Source: an uncultured Candidatus Actinomarina sp.
Lineage (GTDB): Bacteria; Actinomycetota; Acidimicrobiia; Actinomarinales; Actinomarinaceae
NCBI GenBank assembly: GCA_902519845.1
Contig: CABYLQ010000007.1
Location: forward strand, 1 to 57,864
Length of the DNA stretch: 57,864 nucleotides
Direction of reading: 5' to 3'
Part shown: one piece after another, positions 10,054 through 18,841 of the stretch
Layout: the number at the start of each line of letters is the position of its first letter
Numbering within the stretch: the stretch's first letter is position 1
Translations under genes and position numbers: made by a program
Notes under the pieces: model-generated
Told to the model about the DNA's origin: nothing
The model's database searches: none
What the model saw: the letters and a program-made list of their open reading frames with translations, nothing else

Positions 10054-11184
10054 AAGGTCTCGTAGTTCAAAATGCATTTCATCTGGAGAAGTCCAAGTTC
10101 CACCCCATGCAAATCCCCATTCGTTAAAAATTTCAACAACTCTTGGGTGATATCCTGATTTAACATTTATATCTATAGCAATTCCCCATGCATGCCTCGA
10201 AATAGATCCTCCTGCATTGAATCTATTTATTCGCCTTGGTGCGTAGCAACCTCCTGATTTCTGAAATTCTTCTTTGTATAAAGTATTTTCTAATCCTTCA
10301 TCAATGACTTGATTAAGTGCACCTAAAAGTGGTTTCCACATAATTTTATTACATGTGGCTCTACCGATTATCGGCATTTCCTTTCTTTCGATATTTTCGT
10401 TTCGCCAAGTTGGCTCAACAATTATCCAAGTTCCATCTTTTTCCTTTATTTGAAAATCTCCAAAATAATTTTTGACTAATGCGGTTGGTAGAACCCAATT
10501 TTTATTTGGTTTAGAATCTCTAAATGTAACTCTAAGTTGTTTGTATTTTATATTTCTATAGAGTTCAACAAAGTGATTCTCAGTTATTTTACTATCCCAA
10601 ATGATTGCTTGTATATTTCGATTAATACCTAATTCGTATCCAACATCTTTACTGACAAGAGCCTCAAACCAACCAATTTCAGAATCAGGTATTATTTCAC
10701 CAACCTCTACTTCAGTTATAATTTCATTCATTCCAACTAAAACTAGTTTGTCTCCTACGTTTATAGAGTATTGTTCTGCTGTTAACTTTGAGATTATTAT
10801 TTTGTTGTCTTTTATTAATTTTGTAATTTCATCGGTATAAAATAAATCTGCGTATTTACTTTCAATAGATTTTATCGAAAGACTGTACAAGTAATCCGGA
10901 TTTGTACTTAAAGTTTCCACATTGTTTATATCAATAATCTTTTCAAGGCCAACATTTGCTCGACCCAAAAATGTAACGTTACTATTTAAGTTTTTAACAG
11001 ATTCTAGGATTTGATTAGTGACGCTGTAATATAAAACTCCTGGTTGTGAAATAGTTATAACGTCATAATTTTCAATTCCGTTAAATAATTTTTTATTTTC
11101 TAGCTCATTTTCTCCGTCATGACCAAATGCAGGTGGTTGTACCACGATAAAGAAAGCAATTAAAAAAAGGCCCAACTTTTTCAC
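10036..11184 (-). CDS. secreted M15 family peptidase (D-Ala-D-Ala carboxypeptidase-like)
   Basis: A 382-residue protein with a signal peptide (KKLGLFLIAFFIVVQPPAFG). The C-terminal 55 residues carry the M15 zinc site: His331 in SRHAWG, Asp338 in IAIDIN, and His371 in EMHFEL. Enzymes of this group cut peptide stems of peptidoglycan. About 230 residues after the signal peptide are not recognisable as a peptidase; the stretch INVGDKLVLVG is reminiscent of the extracellular domain of MacB/FtsX-like permeases, a weak resemblance only. The GTG start sits 6 nt after a TATAAT box. It probably acts on the cell wall outside the membrane. Confidence 0.75.
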   Translation of the reverse strand: MKKLGLFLIAFFIVVQPPAFGHDGENELENKKLFNGIENYDVITISQPGVLYYSVTNQILESVKNLNSNVTFLGRANVGLEKIIDINNVETLSTNPDYLYSLSIKSIESKYADLFYTDEITKLIKDNKIIISKLTAEQYSINVGDKLVLVGMNEIITEVEVGEIIPDSEIGWFEALVSKDVGYELGINRNIQAIIWDSKITENHFVELYRNIKYKQLRVTFRDSKPNKNWVLPTALVKNYFGDFQIKEKDGTWIIVEPTWRNENIERKEMPIIGRATCNKIMWKPLLGALNQVIDEGLENTLYKEEFQKSGGCYAPRRINRFNAGGSISRHAWGIAIDINVKSGYHPRVVEIFNEWGFAWGGTWTSPDEMHFELRDLSPSVP

Positions 11185-11196
11185 TAGCTAATTATA
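11185..11196 (-). promoter_or_regulatory. TATAAT -10 box of the M15 peptidase gene
   Basis: The minus strand reads TATAAT (11196-11191), six bases, then the GTG at 11184. This is a consensus -10 at leaderless spacing, with no Shine-Dalgarno sequence. The rest of the 111-base divergent gap up to 11295 is very AT-rich and shows nothing else convincing except the ribosome binding site of the next gene. Confidence 0.6.
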
Positions 11197-11284
11197 AGTA
11201 ATTAAATTAGAAATAATTAACAAACTTTTAATCATAAAAATACAAGTAAATCAATAAAATGTTTAATATTCAATAATGCAAAAT

Positions 11285-11289
11285 AAGGA
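11285..11289 (+). promoter_or_regulatory. ribosome binding site deciding a TTG start
   Basis: AAGGA lies 6 nt before the TTG at 11296. It supports this rare start codon for the MMPL transporter gene and shows that this message is leadered, unlike many of its neighbours. Confidence 0.6.
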
Positions 11290-11295
11290 TAATTT

Positions 11296-13887
11296 TTGAA
11301 ACTTTTAACGAATTTTTTTTCGTCAGCGGCAACTAAATTTCCTATTATTACGATAATTGTCATTCTTGGGATCACTGGTTTTTTTGGATATATGACCACT
11401 CAAGCAGAGGAATTAGACACTGGTTTTGGTGGTGAAATTGATACACCAGAAATAGAAGCTCAAGGTAAACTGTCTGATTATTTTGGGGGATCCGGTACTC
11501 AAAGCGTTTTACAACTTGTTTTTGAGGGAGAAGATGTTCTTACTGTTGAAGGCTATGAAACTTATACAGCAGCAGTTGAAGTCATAAAAAACAGTGAATT
11601 GTTTCAATACTTAGTTAATGATCCAAACCAAGGATTAGTTCAGGGTTTTTTTGCCCCCATAGATGTAGCTAAAGCCTTTAATCCAATGCTAGACGTAAGT
11701 AGTTTGACTGATGAACAATTCAAGCAATTATATAAAACTACATCAGCACAAATGCCACCAGAGTTTCAACAATTTGCTTCAGCATTACTTTCAAGTTCCT
11801 ATGATGAAGAAGCAGTGACAGCTACTGCAGGCCTTGGCATAATAACTATTAACTCAGCAATAATTCAAGGCGAATATGGATTTGAGGGGGCTTTTGAAGT
11901 TCAACCAAGACTTGAAAATGAATTAAATAAAGAATTACTTGAGTTAAGCGATGACTTTGAAAATATTGATATTGCTGGATTTTCATTAGCATTGCTATTT
12001 GGTGATGAACAAGATGACTTTTTAGAAGAAGTAGCCCAGCTTTTTGGAGCAGCCTTTGGTATCATCTTTTTAGTTCTTGCATTTATTTTCTTTATAAAAC
12101 CAACAAAAACATTTGGATTTTTTAAATCATCTAGAAGGACCTTTGCAGACATATTGAATAGTTTGGCTGCAATAATGCTAGCTATATTATGGATGCAGGG
12201 GATTGGAGTTGTACTTGGTCCAGGCTATTTAGATATTATTGGAGCACCAAATCAACTTTCACAAATTTCAACAATTATCATACTAGGTTTAGGAGTTGAT
12301 TATGCAATTCACTTTACAGGAAGGTATAGAGAAGAATTAGGTCTAAAAAACTCAGTAAATTCATCTGCTTCTAAAACATTAAGTTCTGTTGGAATTGCTT
12401 TAACGCTTGCAACATTGGGTACAATGGTTGGATTTTTGACAAATATAGTTTCACCACTAACACAACTTCAAGATTTTGGAATCACAACTGCACTAGGTAT
12501 TTTTTATGCATTTATTTTGGTAATGACTCTTGTTCCTGCCATCCGAACATTACTTGATAAGCGATCAGAAAGAAAAAATACAATTGATACGGATGCATTT
12601 GCATCTTCTGGGGAAAAACTATTCAATAAATTGTCAGAAGCGACTTCAATAATACCAAAACGAATCAAGATTTTTGCAGTTGCTTTAATTTTAGGAATTG
12701 GTGGATACGGATACTACAGTTTTACAAATATATCGACAGTATTCAATTTTACTGATTTCCTACCATCAGATAGCCCAACTGTTAAAACATTTAATACATT
12801 ACAAGATGAATTTGGTGGTGGATTTGGAGAAACTACAAGTGTGTTAATTGAATCAGACAACGTTGCCACACCCGAAATTCATAATGCTTTAATTGATTCA
12901 TTAAGTAATCTATCAGATGTTGAAAATGTACTGGTTTTTGCTGGAAATGCAGCCGCTGAATCAGTTGTAAGTTCTTTAGGAGCTATGTTGGTACCGCCTT
13001 CGGCAAATCCTCAAGCCCCTCCACCAATGCCTGATATGGCATTAATTGGCCAGTTAGGAGCTTATGGGGTTCAAATTATGAGTGCACAGGGGTTAGACGC
13101 TTTAAAGGTAAGTGATAATGGTGATGTGGAAGGTTTATATACCTATTTACTCGAAACAGACCAAGACACGTTTAATACAAGCTTATACATAAATGAGAAT
13201 GATTTAATCTCTGCGATGCAAGTTAGAATTACAACCTCTGCAGGAACATCTGGAGCTGCTCAAATAAGAGATGATTTATACACAGCTTTCGAACCACTTT
13301 CAGAATTAGGTATATTTGTTGGTGTGACGTCTGATAATATCGTTACAGAAAGCATTAATGAATTAATTAATTCTTCTCAATTCCAGTCATTAGTATTTGC
13401 AATCTTGGCTTCAATGGCATTTCTTGTTTTATATTATTTGATTGATATGAGAAGACCTTTCCTAGGAGTGATAACAGTACTTCCGGTAGCAGCAATTGTT
13501 CTTGGAACTTACATGGGAATGTATTTATTAGACATACCTCTTAACCCAGTAACCTCTACATTATCAGGACTGGCAATTGGTATAGGTGTACCTTTTGTTA
13601 TCCACGTTACAAATAGATTCAGAGAAACAATATCATCTGGAATAGAACCGGTAGAAGCAATTCGTACAACATTAAAGACTACTGGAGGTTCATTATTTGG
13701 TAGTGCATTCACTACAATGGCAGGTTTTGGAATTCTTACAACATCCTCATTAGTTCCTTTTCAACAAATGGGAACAGTTATATTAGTTTCAATCGGCTTT
13801 GCTTTAATAGCTTCATTAATGATACTTCCAACATTTTTGGTTCTTTGGGCTAATTACCATAATAGGAAAACGGCAAAAACTTTATAA
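11296..13887 (+). CDS. MMPL/RND superfamily transporter
   Basis: An 863-residue transporter with the duplicated RND layout: one N-terminal membrane helix, a large external domain (about residues 40-245), five helices, then the same pattern again from about residue 455. Conserved membrane motifs are GLGVDYAIHFTGRYREE near 331 and GLAIGIGVPFVIHVTNRFRE near 757, the repeated sites of proton coupling in MMPL/HpnN-like proteins. Such proteins export lipids or other hydrophobic molecules with the proton gradient. The cargo is unknown. A threonine/serine- and proline-rich segment (QAPPPMPDM) lies near 575 in the second external domain. Confidence 0.85.
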   Translation: MKLLTNFFSSAATKFPIITIIVILGITGFFGYMTTQAEELDTGFGGEIDTPEIEAQGKLSDYFGGSGTQSVLQLVFEGEDVLTVEGYETYTAAVEVIKNSELFQYLVNDPNQGLVQGFFAPIDVAKAFNPMLDVSSLTDEQFKQLYKTTSAQMPPEFQQFASALLSSSYDEEAVTATAGLGIITINSAIIQGEYGFEGAFEVQPRLENELNKELLELSDDFENIDIAGFSLALLFGDEQDDFLEEVAQLFGAAFGIIFLVLAFIFFIKPTKTFGFFKSSRRTFADILNSLAAIMLAILWMQGIGVVLGPGYLDIIGAPNQLSQISTIIILGLGVDYAIHFTGRYREELGLKNSVNSSASKTLSSVGIALTLATLGTMVGFLTNIVSPLTQLQDFGITTALGIFYAFILVMTLVPAIRTLLDKRSERKNTIDTDAFASSGEKLFNKLSEATSIIPKRIKIFAVALILGIGGYGYYSFTNISTVFNFTDFLPSDSPTVKTFNTLQDEFGGGFGETTSVLIESDNVATPEIHNALIDSLSNLSDVENVLVFAGNAAAESVVSSLGAMLVPPSANPQAPPPMPDMALIGQLGAYGVQIMSAQGLDALKVSDNGDVEGLYTYLLETDQDTFNTSLYINENDLISAMQVRITTSAGTSGAAQIRDDLYTAFEPLSELGIFVGVTSDNIVTESINELINSSQFQSLVFAILASMAFLVLYYLIDMRRPFLGVITVLPVAAIVLGTYMGMYLLDIPLNPVTSTLSGLAIGIGVPFVIHVTNRFRETISSGIEPVEAIRTTLKTTGGSLFGSAFTTMAGFGILTTSSLVPFQQMGTVILVSIGFALIASLMILPTFLVLWANYHNRKTAKTL

Positions 13888-13897
13888 AAATCGTTAT

Positions 13898-13910
13898 TAC
13901 TATTAATTAT
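13898..13910 (+). promoter_or_regulatory. possible -10 box before nif3
   Basis: TACTAT (13898-13903) lies 7 nt before the GTG at 13911 in the 23-base gap after the transporter gene. The spacing fits a leaderless transcript. Confidence 0.4.
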
Positions 13911-14681
13911 GTGAAGTTATTCGAATTACTAGATAATGTAAACAAAATTGTCCCTTTAAAATATGCTTTTGAAGACGATTCTGTTGGAATCACAATTGGC
14001 AAAAATGAATCTAATGTAAACAATATTGTCATTGGACACGAATTGGATGATTATCTTTTAGAATATTGCTCTCATAACAACGTAGACACAGTTATTACAT
14101 ATCACCCACCACCTTATAAAAAAATCACAGAAGAAGATGATAGCGAGAATTTTTTACCTGATTCAATTACAACAAGTTTTCTTGATTCATCTATAAATGT
14201 AATAACAATCCATACAGCACAAGATGTTTGTAAAGATGGTAATGCTGACACTTTAGTCGACCTATTTAATATAAAGAATCCTTCAGTTTTTGCCAAAACT
14301 GTTGGAAAATATGGGGCGGGTCGTTATGGCAGTATTGATATGATGTCTCCACTCGAACTCAAAGAATTAATTGAAAATAAACTCAATACAAAAATAATAC
14401 GAACAAATGAATATTTTGAAAATATGGCTGAAATAGGTCAAATTGCAGTTTTACCGGGATCAGGAACTCAATTTATGGAGGAAATTTTAGATATAACTCA
14501 AGTGTTCATTACTGGAGATATCTCACACAGATATTTATTAAAAGCAGATGAAGAAAAGATGGGATTAATTCAGATTGGACATATCTCATCTGAAATTCCA
14601 GGAATGAGAAAATTTGTAGAAAAGTTTAATAAATTTATGGAATTAGAAATAAATTACATATATAAAGACTTTTATGAATGA
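13911..14681 (+). CDS. Nif3-like dinuclear metal centre protein (DUF34)
   Basis: A 256-residue member of the NIF3/DUF34 family (often labelled GTP cyclohydrolase 1 type 2 homolog). It keeps the metal-ligand pattern: VITYHPPPYKK with the conserved His, HTAQDVCKDGNADTL for the His/Asp pair, and GDISHRYLLKADEEKMGLIQIGH near the C-terminus. It lacks the central inserted domain of longer members. Its biochemical role is not settled in the family. It overlaps the zinc-ribbon gene by 8 bases and, with RNase HI, forms the trio also seen in mycobacteria. Start is GTG. Confidence 0.85.
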   Translation: MKLFELLDNVNKIVPLKYAFEDDSVGITIGKNESNVNNIVIGHELDDYLLEYCSHNNVDTVITYHPPPYKKITEEDDSENFLPDSITTSFLDSSINVITIHTAQDVCKDGNADTLVDLFNIKNPSVFAKTVGKYGAGRYGSIDMMSPLELKELIENKLNTKIIRTNEYFENMAEIGQIAVLPGSGTQFMEEILDITQVFITGDISHRYLLKADEEKMGLIQIGHISSEIPGMRKFVEKFNKFMELEINYIYKDFYE

Positions 14682-15381
14682 ACCATTTTTACTAAGTAAT
14701 TTGATTGAACTTCAAGAAATTGATAACAAACTCTTTAAACTTATTGAGTCTAAATCCTCAAGTGAAAATGTAAACAAACTTAAAGATTTAGAAATTGAAT
14801 TTAAGGACCTAACATCAAATATATCTGGACAAATTAATTCATTGGAAAAATATTTTTCGATAAAAGAAAATAACGAAAAAAGTATGAAAGAGATAAAGTT
14901 AAAAATAAAAGATATTGAAATGAAATTATCAAGTGATAATTTAGATCCAACTGATACACTGAATTTTTCAAATCAAAAAGAATCCCTAAAAATACAAACA
15001 AACAAACTGAGAGAAGAAATTGACAATATTGAATCTGAAAATTTTGATGAAATTGATATCTTAGAGAAAGATAAAGAAAATTTAGAAGAACTAAAAACTC
15101 AATTAGGTGTCGTAGCTAAGCTTGTTAAGTCAGAATGGGATCTTATTGATCAACAAATTCCAATATTGGAGAATGAAAAATCTAAATTTATTTCAACTTT
15201 CCCAGATGAATTAAAAGTTTTCTACGATAATTTAAAAAATAAAGGAGTAGAAATTATTGCCGCTTATAAAATTGGAAACCAGTGTGGATGTTGTGGTGTT
15301 GAACTAACTACATCAGAGATTGATAAAATTCTTTCTACAAAGTTTCAACAATGTACTTACTGTGATGGAGTTTTAGTTTAA
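14674..15381 (+). CDS. coiled-coil protein with C4 zinc ribbon (DUF164-like)
   Basis: A 235-residue protein: a long coiled-coil of alternating charged and hydrophobic residues (about 5-175), then a zinc ribbon made of CGCCG near 203-207 and CTYC near 227-230. This matches the actinobacterial zinc-ribbon family found beside nif3 (Rv2229c type); related proteins bind nucleic acid or act as chaperones, but no function is proven. It shares 8 bases with nif3 and its stop overlaps the RNase HI start by one base (TAATG), so all three are probably translated together. Confidence 0.78.
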   Translation: MNEPFLLSNLIELQEIDNKLFKLIESKSSSENVNKLKDLEIEFKDLTSNISGQINSLEKYFSIKENNEKSMKEIKLKIKDIEMKLSSDNLDPTDTLNFSNQKESLKIQTNKLREEIDNIESENFDEIDILEKDKENLEELKTQLGVVAKLVKSEWDLIDQQIPILENEKSKFISTFPDELKVFYDNLKNKGVEIIAAYKIGNQCGCCGVELTTSEIDKILSTKFQQCTYCDGVLV

Positions 15382-15770
15382 TGTATAAAGTGTTTTGTGA
15401 TGGTGCTTCTAGATCAAATCCAGGTGAAGCAGCTATTGGCGTAAGTATCCAAGAAAACGATGATGAGATACATACTATTTCCGAGGCAATTGGTATAGCT
15501 AGCAATAATGTAGCTGAATATAAATCATTAATATTTGCATTGGAGTACTCTCTTGAAAAAAATTATTTAAATTTAGAAATCTTTCTAGATTCAAAATTGG
15601 TGGTTGAGCAAATTAATGGTAATTTCAAAGTGAAATCAAATAATCTAAAAAAATTAAATTCTCACGCACTTAATTTAATTAACAAATTTGATTCAATATT
15701 AATTAAACACATTTATAGAGAACAAAATAAAAGAGCAGATCAATTAGCAAACATGGCATTAGATAAATAA
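15381..15770 (+). CDS. ribonuclease HI family protein
   Basis: A 129-residue RNase H fold. The four catalytic carboxylates are visible: Asp in FCDGASRSNPG, Glu in NNVAEYKS, Asp in FLDSKLVVEQ and Asp in KRADQLAN. It cuts the RNA strand of RNA-DNA hybrids. It is the short, single-domain actinobacterial type; mycobacteria fuse this domain to a phosphatase, and here no such fusion exists. Co-translated with the zinc-ribbon gene. Confidence 0.88.
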   Translation: MYKVFCDGASRSNPGEAAIGVSIQENDDEIHTISEAIGIASNNVAEYKSLIFALEYSLEKNYLNLEIFLDSKLVVEQINGNFKVKSNNLKKLNSHALNLINKFDSILIKHIYREQNKRADQLANMALDK

Positions 15771-15771
15771 T

Positions 15772-16233
15772 ATGTTGTTTTGGCATGTAGGATTTTCAAT
15801 ATTTATTTTTAGATATGTATATAAAGATTATGAAGCTGATCTTCGGTACTTAGCTGGGGGAGCGTTATTACCCGACTTTGTAGATTTTCTTTTTAACTTA
15901 TTTGGTCTTAGAGTTGCTTTTAATCAGCCAGGTCATACATTAATATTTGCCATTTCTGCAATGACATTAGTAATGATTATTACAAGACGAAAAACCGAAT
16001 ATAGAAAAAATTTTTTACTTATTTCGATTGGAATATTCTTACATTTATTTTTAGATTTTATGTGGCTTAACCAACATATTTTATTTTTTCCATTGCCATT
16101 TGATTCTATTGAAACCTCTTCAAGAGGCTTTTTAATTCTCCTGGTTCAGGAAATTGCTGGGTTTTCTTATTTGTATTCAAAAATTAATACTTTAGAACAA
16201 GCCGACGATTTTTTTAGAGACGGTAGAATTTAA
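15772..16233 (+). CDS. membrane protein resembling YdjM-type metal-dependent hydrolases
   Basis: A 153-residue protein with about four membrane helices. The spaced motifs GGALLPDFVDFLF, GHTLIF and HLFLDFMW give the PDxxD ... H ... HxxxD pattern of the LexA-regulated YdjM/DUF457 membrane hydrolase family. No activity is established in the family. It starts one base after the RNase HI stop and ends in a 4-base shared stop (TTAA) with the convergent permease gene. Confidence 0.55.
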   Translation: MLFWHVGFSIFIFRYVYKDYEADLRYLAGGALLPDFVDFLFNLFGLRVAFNQPGHTLIFAISAMTLVMIITRRKTEYRKNFLLISIGIFLHLFLDFMWLNQHILFFPLPFDSIETSSRGFLILLVQEIAGFSYLYSKINTLEQADDFFRDGRI

Positions 16234-16958
16234 TCTTTTTTTAAATATAAATTAAAACTAACAATTAAAAGAAATATTGCAAAAACTGTATTTAAAACAT
16301 TCTGTGACAATAAAAAGGCAGCATTGCCACCAATTATTGAACCAATAATTCCAAACAATCCAATATATGTTCCCTGCTTAATCAGTTCAGGATTTCCCTT
16401 AAGTTTGGTAACTGCCGCTGTCATTGCTGTAGGGATAGTTGCTATTAATGAAAAACCTTGTGCAACAATATTGTCTAAACCACCAAAAATTATTAATAGA
16501 GGAATTCTTACAATTCCTCCCCCAATTCCTAAAAGTCCTGACAAAATTCCAGTAACTATTCCAATAATTATGTAAAAGAAAGGATTTTCATTAAAAGAGC
16601 TTTCAAAATTTCCATTTAAAAACATTCGAATTGAAACAATTATAAGAAGTAATGAGAATATTTTTTCTAATGATTTTGTTTTAATCATTGCAGTTAATTT
16701 ACTACCAATATAACCACCCACTATTCCACCAACTATGAGATATAAAATATTAAAAGTTAGAGTTATTCCATTCATGATATAAGTAAATCCGCTAGCTGAT
16801 GCAACAAAAATTATTGCCATTGAAGATATGCCAGTATTTACTTTAAAATTCTTGGTTGTCATATAAGTCAAGAGTGGTACAAAGATAACACCTCCACCAA
16901 CTCCTAAGAGACCAGACAGGAGACCTCCAACTAATCCAATTGTGAATAATTTGAACAA
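16230..16958 (-). CDS. TauE/SafE (TSUP) family anion permease
   Basis: A 242-residue membrane protein with about eight helices and two copies of the family's glycine motif: GGLLSGLLGVGGGVIFVPLL near 10-30 and GILSGLLGIGGGIVRIPLL near 137-155. TSUP proteins move sulfite, sulfoacetate or other organic anions; the substrate is unknown here. The TTG start lies 3 bases after the stop of the F420 enzyme gene, so the two are one transcription unit. Confidence 0.85.
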   Translation of the reverse strand: MFKLFTIGLVGGLLSGLLGVGGGVIFVPLLTYMTTKNFKVNTGISSMAIIFVASASGFTYIMNGITLTFNILYLIVGGIVGGYIGSKLTAMIKTKSLEKIFSLLLIIVSIRMFLNGNFESSFNENPFFYIIIGIVTGILSGLLGIGGGIVRIPLLIIFGGLDNIVAQGFSLIATIPTAMTAAVTKLKGNPELIKQGTYIGLFGIIGSIIGGNAAFLLSQNVLNTVFAIFLLIVSFNLYLKKD

Positions 16959-16961
16959 TTG

Positions 16962-17942
16962 TTATTTCTTTAATTTAGGTAGTAGCTCTTTGCCAAGAAG
17001 TTCTATAGTTTTAGGTTGATCTGTAGAAGAAATTTGTATAGTGACAATTTCAGACTCAAAATCGTCGACTAGTGGTTTATAGATATCTATAAGTTCTTCT
17101 ACATTTCCAGCTCTTGAGAACTTAGACATTATCTCCTCACGTCCCAAAGAGTCTGCAGTTTCTCTCAATACCATAGGATCTAGTTCTTGTAATCTATTTG
17201 GAGCTCTTAAACCTCTCCATGACTTCAATGATTCCCATGCATCTTCATCGTTATCTGCAAACATTGTCCATCTGTATGTATGAACTCTTAAGTTAGTTTT
17301 TCCTAATTCCTCTGACTTTTGTTTTGATGGATTTATTACTTTTTCATAAGCATCTTCAGGATTTTTAACACTAATCATTAATCCATCTGCATACTCAGCT
17401 GCAAGAGTTGCAGATTTAGGTCCACCTGCTGCTAACCAAATGGGTACTTCTTTCAAAGGTGGAGTGTATAATTTTGCAGAATTTGTATTGTAGTATTCAC
17501 CCTCAAAGGTTAATTTTTCACCAGATAGAAGCCTTCTTATGATGGTAAGAGCTTCTTTCATACGATTTGCTCTTTCCTCATATTTTGGAAATTTATAACC
17601 TAAAGGACCTTCATTGATATTTTCTCCTGTACCAACTCCTAAATGGAAAGTTGATTTAGTAAATCTATCAATAGTTGCACATGCTTGAGCTATTACTCCA
17701 GGATGAATTCTCCATAATGGTGTTGTAACTCCAGTCCCTAGATCCATATTTTTTAACTCTCGAGCTAGTGCTCCCAAGGTTGACCATGTGAAATTTGAAG
17801 CTGAATGGTCATCAACCCAAGGATGAAAATGTTCAGAAATCGTAACCATGTCAAAGCCGGCTTTTCTTGCTAATTGTGCATGTTCTAACAATTCTTCAGG
17901 TTGCCATTGCTCTGAACCTAAAAAGTATGAAAATTTAGTCAT
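16962..17942 (-). CDS. F420-dependent luciferase-fold oxidoreductase (FGD-like)
   Basis: A 326-residue LLM-class enzyme close to F420-dependent glucose-6-phosphate dehydrogenase. ISEHFHPW (residues 36-42) and FHLGVGTGENINEG correspond to the His/Trp and Glu active-site positions of mycobacterial FGD1. It probably passes hydride from a sugar-phosphate-like substrate to F420; glucose 6-phosphate itself is not proven. The same motifs occur in the wider TIGR03557 group, which does not always use G6P. Its presence implies that the cell makes coenzyme F420. ATG start, with TAATCT at 6 nt. Confidence 0.85.
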   Translation of the reverse strand: MTKFSYFLGSEQWQPEELLEHAQLARKAGFDMVTISEHFHPWVDDHSASNFTWSTLGALARELKNMDLGTGVTTPLWRIHPGVIAQACATIDRFTKSTFHLGVGTGENINEGPLGYKFPKYEERANRMKEALTIIRRLLSGEKLTFEGEYYNTNSAKLYTPPLKEVPIWLAAGGPKSATLAAEYADGLMISVKNPEDAYEKVINPSKQKSEELGKTNLRVHTYRWTMFADNDEDAWESLKSWRGLRAPNRLQELDPMVLRETADSLGREEIMSKFSRAGNVEELIDIYKPLVDDFESEIVTIQISSTDQPKTIELLGKELLPKLKK

Positions 17943-17954
17943 CTATGTAGATTA
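17943..17954 (-). promoter_or_regulatory. -10 box before the F420 enzyme gene
   Basis: The minus strand reads TAATCT (17954-17949), 6 nt, then ATG at 17942. This is leaderless spacing without a Shine-Dalgarno sequence. Confidence 0.45.
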
Positions 17955-17973
17955 ATCTTATTTATTTTTTAGG

Positions 17974-17999
17974 TGGGTGCCTCAGTGAAGAGACACCCA
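17974..17999 (-). other. hairpin just downstream of RNase P RNA
   Basis: A 10-bp stem (17999-17990 with 17983-17974) and a 6-nt loop. As minus-strand RNA all ten positions pair, one as a G-U wobble; read as plus-strand RNA the same position would be a C-A mismatch. It is probably the 3' boundary or terminator of rnpB, but no U-tract follows on the minus strand, so intrinsic termination is not certain. Confidence 0.5.
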
Positions 18000-18003
18000 A
18001 GTT

Positions 18004-18334
18004 TTTGAAGCTATAAGCCGGATTCTGTTTACACAAAATGTGTAAGATAATCATCCATCTTGTATATTTGTTACCAAATATATCTAGCTACCTACCCACA
18101 ATTTTTAGCCGAGCAAGCTAATTGCTTTTTGGTATTGCTCCGAGAGGGGTTTACAAGCTAATTTAATCTCTTAAATCACTGGTAGTCTCTTACACTACCG
18201 TTTCACCCTTACCTACTATGTAGGCGGTTTATTTTCTGTTGCACTTTCCGTCAATTTCTTGCCTGGGGGTTACCCAGCTCTCTGCTCTATGGAGTCCGGA
18301 CTTTCCTCGATAAATCGCGATTATCCACTTCACA
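18004..18334 (-). ncRNA. rnpB: RNase P RNA, bacterial type A
   Basis: The catalytic RNA that removes 5' leaders of pre-tRNAs. On the minus strand the core blocks occur in order: GAGGAAAGTCCGGACTCC, GACGGAAAGTGCAACAGAAA, AAGGGTGAAACGGTAGTG..AAGAGACTACCAG, and near the end ACAGAATCCGGCTTATAGC. Helix P1 is formed by TGAAGT (18332-18327) and GCTTCA (18011-18006). A GTAA tetraloop hairpin sits in the P15-P17 area. Length is about 330 nt. This RNA fills the only gap longer than 300 bases in the window (17943-18361). Confidence 0.97.
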
Positions 18335-18337
18335 AAT

Positions 18338-18350
18338 TAACGATAGTATA
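18338..18350 (-). promoter_or_regulatory. rnpB: -10 box of rnpB
   Basis: The minus strand carries TATACT (18350-18345), predicting a transcript start near 18338, a few bases before the P1 helix. The -35 region would lie inside the end of the ccmG-like gene and is not obvious. This suggests rnpB is not only read through from the long upstream operon. Confidence 0.5.
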
Positions 18351-18361
18351 AAAATGAATTC

Positions 18362-18841
18362 TTATGGATAATTATTTATTATTTCCTCGATATTTGAAAG
18401 GTTTAAAGGGCCTATGTATTTTTTGACTATCTCCCCATTCACGACAATATGAGTTTCAGGAACGCCAAAGACTCCAGATTCGATAGCTAATTTACTACTC
18501 TCATCAACTGCATAAATGATTTCTCCATATCCATAATTGTTAAGAAATTCAATTGAGTTTTGAATATTATCCTGAAAACTTACCATTATTACACTGTCTT
18601 TTAAATTATTTGTCTCTGCAAGTGTTATCAGGAGGTCATGTTCCTCAATGCACTCTAGACACCAAGAGGCCCAATAATTTATGATTATGAAAGTATCATC
18701 AACTTTTATAGACTCTTCATTAATTAAGGAAACTAAATTAAAATTGCTGATTCTAATATTATCTGAAGTTGAATTATTATCAATAGTTGTACAAAATGGT
18801 AAAAATATTAATAAAAAAAGAATAGGTAATTTATTTTTCAT
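18362..18841 (-). CDS. thioredoxin-like thiol reductase of cytochrome c maturation (CcmG/ResA-like)
   Basis: A 159-residue membrane-anchored thioredoxin. A hydrophobic leader ends with a lone Cys17 (FLPFC), a possible lipid attachment site though not a standard lipobox. The active site is WASWCLEC (Cys61, Cys64) and the cis-proline is in GVFGVPETH (Pro128). It keeps apocytochrome CXXCH cysteines reduced for haem attachment. ATG 18841 is preferred to TTG 18850. It is the last gene of the ccm run and overlaps the TPR gene by 11 bases; rnpB begins about 28 bases further on. Confidence 0.82.
   Translation of the reverse strand: MKNKLPILFLLIFLPFCTTIDNNSTSDNIRISNFNLVSLINEESIKVDDTFIIINYWASWCLECIEEHDLLITLAETNNLKDSVIMVSFQDNIQNSIEFLNNYGYGEIIYAVDESSKLAIESGVFGVPETHIVVNGEIVKKYIGPLNLSNIEEIINNYP

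Noticed and set aside
11276-11299. Seven-codon frame (MQNKDNF) ending at the transporter start
   Set aside because: It contains the Shine-Dalgarno sequence of the transporter gene and shows no coding features; chance is likelier than a coupling peptide.
17974-18006. Plus-strand terminator (stem followed by TTTTT)
   Set aside because: No plus-strand gene lies upstream, and the stem has a mismatch as plus-strand RNA but none on the minus strand.
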